Assembly: GCF_009759665.1 (NCBI RefSeq) | Contig: NZ_WQNE01000027.1 | Span: forward strand, 1-64,000 | Reading direction: 5' to 3' | Source: Bradyrhizobium cajani | GTDB taxonomy: Bacteria; Pseudomonadota; Alphaproteobacteria; Rhizobiales; Xanthobacteraceae | DNA length: 64,000 bases | Shown here: in pieces, positions 61,380-64,000 of the stretch | Position numbering within the stretch: position 1 is the stretch's first letter | How the letters are laid out: every line of letters begins with the position of its first letter | Made by a program: the position numbers and the translations under genes | The notes under the pieces: generated by a model | What the model saw: only the letters and a program-made list of their open reading frames with translations | Told to the model about the DNA's origin: nothing | The model's database searches: none

Positions 61380-61524
61380 GATGTCCCCAATCCCTCAATG
61401 ATTATGGCCGCGCCTGCGTTGCAAACGCAATGCCGGAACACCATCGAAGCCGTCCGCTGTTGACAAGCAGGTCCGCCTCAGTCACGCGGGGGCACGTCGA
61501 GATCAGGGGGCGATCGGTCCGGGG

Positions 61525-62823
61525 GTGACCCAAGAGGCGGTCCAAGAAACGGTCCAAGAAACGGTCCAAGTGACGATCCAAGAGGCGAAGCCAGAGCAGC
61601 CAGTGTCAGCGAATCCGCCGGTCAGTGCCCGCGCGCTCCTTGCTCATCGCGCCTTCCTGTTCTTCCTGCTCTCGCGCAGCCTGTCGCGCTTCTCCAGCCA
61701 GATCGCGGCGGTCGCGATCGGCTGGCAGATCTACGATCTCACCGGCTCGGCCTTCGACCTCGGCATGGTCGGCCTCGTGCAGTTCCTGCCCACGGCGCTG
61801 CTGGTGTTCGTCGCCGGCCATGCCGCCGACCGCTATGAGCGCAAACGCGTGGTCCAGCTCTGCCAGCTCGTGGAAGCAGCCACTGCGCTCTATCTCGCCG
61901 TCATCACCTATCTTGGCCTGGTCAGTGAAGTTCAGATCTTCATCGCGACCTTCGTGCTCGGCATCGCCGGTGCCTTCGAGAGCCCGACCACGGCGGCGCT
62001 CCTGCCGCTGATCGCGCCGCAGGGCTCGCTCCAGCGCGCCACGGCGGTTTCCAGTGGCGCGGCGCAGGTTGCGACCATCACGGGGCCGGCGCTCGGCGGC
62101 TTCGCCTATGCCGTGGCGCCGCATCTCGCTTATGCCGTGATGGTGCTGTTCTGGATCGCTGGGATGATCCTGACCGGCTTCATGCGGCCGCGCCCGCAGG
62201 CGGTCGCCAGGGATTCGGGCACGGACAATATCTTCGCCGGTGTCCGCTTCATCCGCCGCAATCCGGCGATCCTCGGCACCATCTCGCTCGATCTGTTCGC
62301 GGTGCTGTTCGGCGGCGTCACCGCGCTGCTGCCGATCTACGCCCGCGACATCCTCCAGACCGGTCCGGTCGGGCTCGGCGTGCTGCGCGCCGCGCCTGCG
62401 GTCGGCGCGCTGCTGATGACCATGGTGCTGGCGCGTCACGCCATCTCGCGGCACGTGGGTCTGCGTATGTTTCAGGCCGTGATCGTGTTCGGCGTCGCCA
62501 CGATCGTGTTCGCGCTGTCGTCCTGGATGTGGCTCTCGGTGCTCGCGCTCGCCGTGCTTGGCGCGGCCGACACGATCAGCGTCGTGATCCGCTTCTCGCT
62601 GGTGCAGCTCTCAACCCCCGACGAGATGCGCGGCCGGGTCGGCGCGGTGAATTTCCTCTTCATCAACGCCTCCAACCAGCTTGGCCAGTTCGAGAGCGGG
62701 CTGACGGCCGCCCTGTTCGGCGCCATGCCCGCCGCCGTGCTTGGCGGCGTCTGCACCGTCGCGGTGGCGCTCTTGTGGATGAGGCTGTTCCCGAGCCTGC
62801 GGAAGGTGGAGAGTTTGGAATAG
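61525..62823 (+). CDS. MFS transporter, MFS_3/EntS-like
   Basis: A 432-residue permease with about twelve helices. Motifs include ALAHRAFLFFLLSRSLSRFS-type start, IGWQIYDLTGSAFDLGMVGL, FVAGHAADRYERKRVVQLCQ (MFS motif A) and RGRVGAVNFLFINASNQLGQ. The first about 30 residues are a repetitive polar tail encoded by five 12-bp direct repeats (61527-61586). The frame opens with GTG at 61525, which has only a distant GGGGG run, so the real start could lie a few codons later. The family exports siderophores or drugs; the substrate is not evident. Confidence 0.88.
   Translation: MTQEAVQETVQETVQVTIQEAKPEQPVSANPPVSARALLAHRAFLFFLLSRSLSRFSSQIAAVAIGWQIYDLTGSAFDLGMVGLVQFLPTALLVFVAGHAADRYERKRVVQLCQLVEAATALYLAVITYLGLVSEVQIFIATFVLGIAGAFESPTTAALLPLIAPQGSLQRATAVSSGAAQVATITGPALGGFAYAVAPHLAYAVMVLFWIAGMILTGFMRPRPQAVARDSGTDNIFAGVRFIRRNPAILGTISLDLFAVLFGGVTALLPIYARDILQTGPVGLGVLRAAPAVGALLMTMVLARHAISRHVGLRMFQAVIVFGVATIVFALSSWMWLSVLALAVLGAADTISVVIRFSLVQLSTPDEMRGRVGAVNFLFINASNQLGQFESGLTAALFGAMPAAVLGGVCTVAVALLWMRLFPSLRKVESLE
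61527..61586 (+). repeat. Five tandem 12-bp repeats at the MFS gene start
   Basis: Units read GACCCAAGAGGC, GGTCCAAGAAAC twice, GGTCCAAGTGAC and GATCCAAGAGGC. Each adds four residues of the form (V)QET or (I)QEA. A 12-bp unit keeps the reading frame, so copy-number change would only lengthen or shorten the N-terminal tail. Confidence 0.85.
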
Positions 62824-62835
62824 GGGTTCCTTCGC

Positions 62836-62975
62836 CTCTCCCCGCTTGCGGGGAGAGGCCGACACGCGAAGCGTGGCGGGTGAGGGGGATTCTCCGCGAG
62901 TCCAATTCTCACCGTGATTGCGGCAGCAGCCCCTCACCCCAACCCTCTCCCCGTAAGAACGGGGAGAGGGAGAGG
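62836..62975. repeat. Palindromic intergenic repeat, CCTCTCCCCGC family
   Basis: CCTCTCCCCGCTTGCGGGGA and AGGCGGGTGAGGGG-type text at the left match CCCCTCACCCCAACC and CTCTCCCCGTAAGAACGGGG followed by AGAGG at the right, in inverted sense. Each arm is itself a hairpin (CCTCTCCCCG/CGGGGAGAGG). It separates the convergent MFS and SDR genes. Confidence 0.85.
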
Positions 62976-62979
62976 ACCT

Positions 62980-63738
62980 TCAGCCCCGCCCGACGAACGG
63001 CATCTTCGTCGCCATCACCGTCATGGTCAGCACGTTGGCGTCGAGCGGCAGGCCGGCCATGTAGGCGACGGCATCGCCGACCGCCTTCGCATCCATGCGC
63101 GGTTCGTGCTTGGTGGTGCCGTCGGGCTGGAGCACGCCGGGGCCGTTGACCATGCGGTCGGTCATCGGGGTCGCGGCATTGCCGATGTCGACCTGACCGA
63201 CCGCGATGTCGTACATGCGGCCGTCGAGATTGGAGGCCTTGGTCAGGCCGGTGATGGCGTGCTTGGTCGAGGTGTAGGCCGCCGAGAACGGCCGCGGCGC
63301 ATGCGCCGAGATCGAGCCATTGTTGATGATGCGGCCGCCGCGCGGGGTCTGGTCCTTCATGATGCGGAAGGCGTGCTGGGTGCACAGGAACGGGCCGGTG
63401 AGGTTGGTGTTCACCACGGCCTGCCACTGCTCGAGGCTGAGATCCTCGAAGTTCACGGCGGGCGCGCCCATGCCGGCATTGTTGAAGAGCACGTCGAGCC
63501 GGCCATAGGTCTCCTTGACCTTGGCGAACAGCGCGGCAATCGAGTCCGACTTGGTCATATCGGCGGTGACGCACAGGCTTTTTCCCGCAGGGCCGAGCTT
63601 CGCGGTCTCCTCCAGCATGTCGAGCCGGCGGCCGGCGAGCACCACGGTGAAGCCGGCGTTCATCAGCGCCAGCGACGCCGCGCGCCCGACACCGGTGCCG
63701 GCGCCCGTCACCACTGCGATCTTCTTTGCTTCACTCAT
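62980..63738 (-). CDS. SDR family oxidoreductase
   Basis: A 252-residue classical short-chain dehydrogenase: VVTGAGTGVGRAASLALMNA (nucleotide-binding TGxxxGxG), NNAGMGAPA, and the catalytic S in INNGSISAHAPRPFSAAYTS with YxxxK in YTSTKHAI. The text after the coenzyme motif (AGRRLDMLEETAKL) favours NADP by the Arg pair. Substrate unknown. It starts 26 bases after the stop of the Anbu-type gene on the same strand, so the two may be co-transcribed. Confidence 0.92.
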   Translation of the reverse strand: MSEAKKIAVVTGAGTGVGRAASLALMNAGFTVVLAGRRLDMLEETAKLGPAGKSLCVTADMTKSDSIAALFAKVKETYGRLDVLFNNAGMGAPAVNFEDLSLEQWQAVVNTNLTGPFLCTQHAFRIMKDQTPRGGRIINNGSISAHAPRPFSAAYTSTKHAITGLTKASNLDGRMYDIAVGQVDIGNAATPMTDRMVNGPGVLQPDGTTKHEPRMDAKAVGDAVAYMAGLPLDANVLTMTVMATKMPFVGRG

Positions 63739-63764
63739 CGTTTCCTGCCTTTTCTCTTGAGCTG

Positions 63765-64000
63765 TCAGGTTTTGGGTTCTTTTTCGTTCTTGTAGGGCGG
63801 CCGCGGAATGTTCTGATGCGCCGCGCGCAAGGCCGCCGACCAGCGCGAGCGCAGATCGTGGAAATAGGGCTCGCCCGCCTCGATGCGGTGGTTGAGATCG
63901 GCATCGCAGGCGTCGCTGCGCACCACCAGCACGTCGATCGGCAGGCCGACACCGAGATTGGAGCGCATCGTCGAGTCCATCGAGATCAGGCCGGTCTTCA
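63765..64000 (-). CDS. Proteasome-type protease (Anbu-like), 3-prime part only
   Basis: The window edge cuts this gene; about the last 78 codons are present. The visible text KTGLISMDSTMRSNLGVGLP, DVLVVRSDACDADLNHRIEA and GEPYFHDLRSRWSAALRAAH followed by QNIPRPPY matches the C-terminal end of bacterial proteasome-like Ntn hydrolases of the Anbu class. The catalytic N-terminal Thr/Ser lies outside the window and cannot be checked. A start at 63980 would be an internal Met. In many proteobacteria Anbu is next to an alpha-E/transglutaminase-like operon, which would lie beyond the edge. Confidence 0.8.
   Translation of the reverse strand, partial: KTGLISMDSTMRSNLGVGLPIDVLVVRSDACDADLNHRIEAGEPYFHDLRSRWSAALRAAHQNIPRPPYKNEKEPKT

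Overview
The window looks like chromosomal DNA of a high-G+C alphaproteobacterium, most likely Bradyrhizobium or a close relative (Nitrobacteraceae). Reasons: a HrcA/CIRCE-controlled groESL operon, a full livHMGF branched-chain amino acid ABC operon, pca (protocatechuate) genes, CO-dehydrogenase-type cox accessory genes, an Usg-family protein, and at least 18 intergenic palindromic repeats of the kinds common in Bradyrhizobium and Rhodopseudomonas. No rRNA, tRNA, CRISPR array, transposase or prophage was recognised. The genus is inferred from memory of gene families; no database was searched.

Layout. 0.3-3.6 kb: TetR regulator, small hypothetical, NarL-type two-component pair. 3.8-8.1 kb: five tightly spaced genes encoding a MotA/TolQ/ExbB-like channel protein, a single-pass exported protein, a membrane protein, a calcineurin-type phosphoesterase and a Ser/Thr kinase fused to a universal stress domain; this is the best candidate here for an undescribed system. 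8.1-15.8 kb: small proteins, PH-domain protein, rpe, EF-hand protein, P1 peptidase, a MASE4/PAS hybrid kinase and a lone receiver. 15.9-21.0 kb: liv transporter. 21.2-25.0 kb: Gln-rich small protein, membrane protein, pcaB-pcaD-pcaC. 25.1-32.0 kb: coxG-S-M-D-E, split xdhC and a MoeA/MobA-like fusion, with no catalytic large subunit (coxL) in the cluster.

32.2-39.3 kb: DUF4189 and DUF2000 proteins, a zinc alcohol dehydrogenase, an ArsR/AHSA1/GFA operon, and a TetR-controlled MFP/ABC-2 exporter whose MFP start contains an in-frame palindromic repeat. 39.4-49.97 kb: two class III cyclases (one paired with FecR), an amidohydrolase remnant, PhzF, DUF488, DUF72, small exported or membrane proteins and a two-gene lipid-linked glycosylation set. 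50.6-64.0 kb: DUF2778 protein, GST/cysteine hydrolase with divergent LysR, signal peptidase I, groESL, Usg, a cupin with a histone-like tail, rhomboid protease, nucleoside transporter, MFS exporter, SDR and the C-terminal end of an Anbu-type proteasome-like protease cut by the window edge.

Many operon gaps (pcaB/pcaD, pcaD/pcaC, coxD/coxE, DUF72/DUF488) are filled almost exactly by palindromic repeats, so these elements are part of many transcripts here. Most genes look like ordinary core metabolism, signalling and transport; the genuinely odd items are the channel-phosphatase-kinase operon, the coxL-less cox cluster, the repeat inserted into a lipoprotein gene, and several very short ORFs.
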